From Burkholderiales bacterium (GTDB lineage Bacteria > Pseudomonadota > Gammaproteobacteria > Burkholderiales > Casimicrobiaceae), in contig JAIRPA010000095.1 in assembly GCA_031257235.1 (NCBI GenBank), forward strand, positions 1 to 5,555: a DNA stretch of 5,555 nt, given 5' to 3'. Both the position numbers and the translations under genes were made by a program. The notes beneath the pieces were generated by a model. The model was not told the DNA's origin and searched no databases. It saw nothing but the letters and a program-made list of their open reading frames with translations. This document shows positions 5,486-5,555 of the stretch, in pieces (positions within the stretch are counted from its first letter, which is position 1; every line of letters starts with the position of its first letter).

Positions 5486-5555
5486 TCACATCAACACATC
5501 GTAGGCAAACCGCGCGATCAATACGATCATCAGACACAAAAACAACTTTCGGATG
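5486..5555 (-). CDS. C-terminal end of an unidentified, probably integral membrane protein (partial)
   Basis: On the minus strand an open frame enters from the right edge and stops at TGA (5488-5486). The 22 visible residues, IRKLFLCLMIVLIARFAYDV followed by LM, show a short basic start and then a hydrophobic stretch, as in the last transmembrane helix of a membrane protein. The pattern resembles the C-terminus of TauE/SafE (TSUP) family permeases, but 22 residues are far too few to assign a family. It is convergent with trmB, with 9 nt between the two stop codons and no terminator hairpin in the gap. A chance open frame cannot be excluded. Confidence 0.45.
   Translation of the reverse strand, partial: IRKLFLCLMIVLIARFAYDVLM

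Noticed and set aside
1..5555. CRISPR array, insertion sequence, tRNA or rRNA gene, toxin-antitoxin or defence system
   Set aside because: No spaced direct repeats, transposase, cloverleaf or defence-type protein is visible. The window is filled with four conserved housekeeping genes.

Overview
The window is a conventional housekeeping segment: a complete glycine cleavage operon (gcvT, gcvH, gcvP) followed by trmB, all on the plus strand, and the last codons of a convergent gene at the right edge. G+C looks close to half. The full-length single-chain P-protein, the order T-H-P, the H-protein N-terminus MSNIPAELKY and the Enterobacteria/Neisseria-like motifs of TrmB point to a beta- or gammaproteobacterium. 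I lean towards a betaproteobacterium (Burkholderiales or Neisseriales), but this is judged from remembered sequences and not from a search.

Layout. Bases 1-212 are noncoding as far as I can tell. They hold a short perfect palindrome, a degenerate heptamer repeat and, just before gcvT, a perfect TATAAT box lying only 8 nt from the start codon. gcvT (213-1310) is followed after 17 nt by gcvH (1328-1711). A 155-nt spacer (1712-1866) containing several inverted repeats, some mutually exclusive, precedes gcvP (1867-4716). The 49-nt gcvP-trmB gap (4717-4765) holds two overlapping, mutually exclusive perfect inverted repeats. trmB (4766-5476) ends 9 nt before the stop codon of a minus-strand gene (5486 to beyond the right edge), whose visible tail looks like the last membrane helix of a transporter-like protein.

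How the genes work together. GcvP decarboxylates glycine on PLP and passes the aminomethyl group to the lipoyl arm of GcvH. GcvT moves the one-carbon unit to tetrahydrofolate, giving 5,10-methylene-THF and ammonia. The fourth component, dihydrolipoamide dehydrogenase (L), is not in the window and is normally shared with other lipoyl complexes. TrmB makes m7G46 in tRNA and has no obvious biochemical link to glycine cleavage.

I found no novel gene system. The points most worth a second look are non-coding: an apparently leaderless gcvT transcript, and two intergenic regions (gcvH-gcvP and gcvP-trmB) whose inverted repeats can pair in alternative ways, like attenuators. Three of the four complete genes also lack a visible Shine-Dalgarno sequence.
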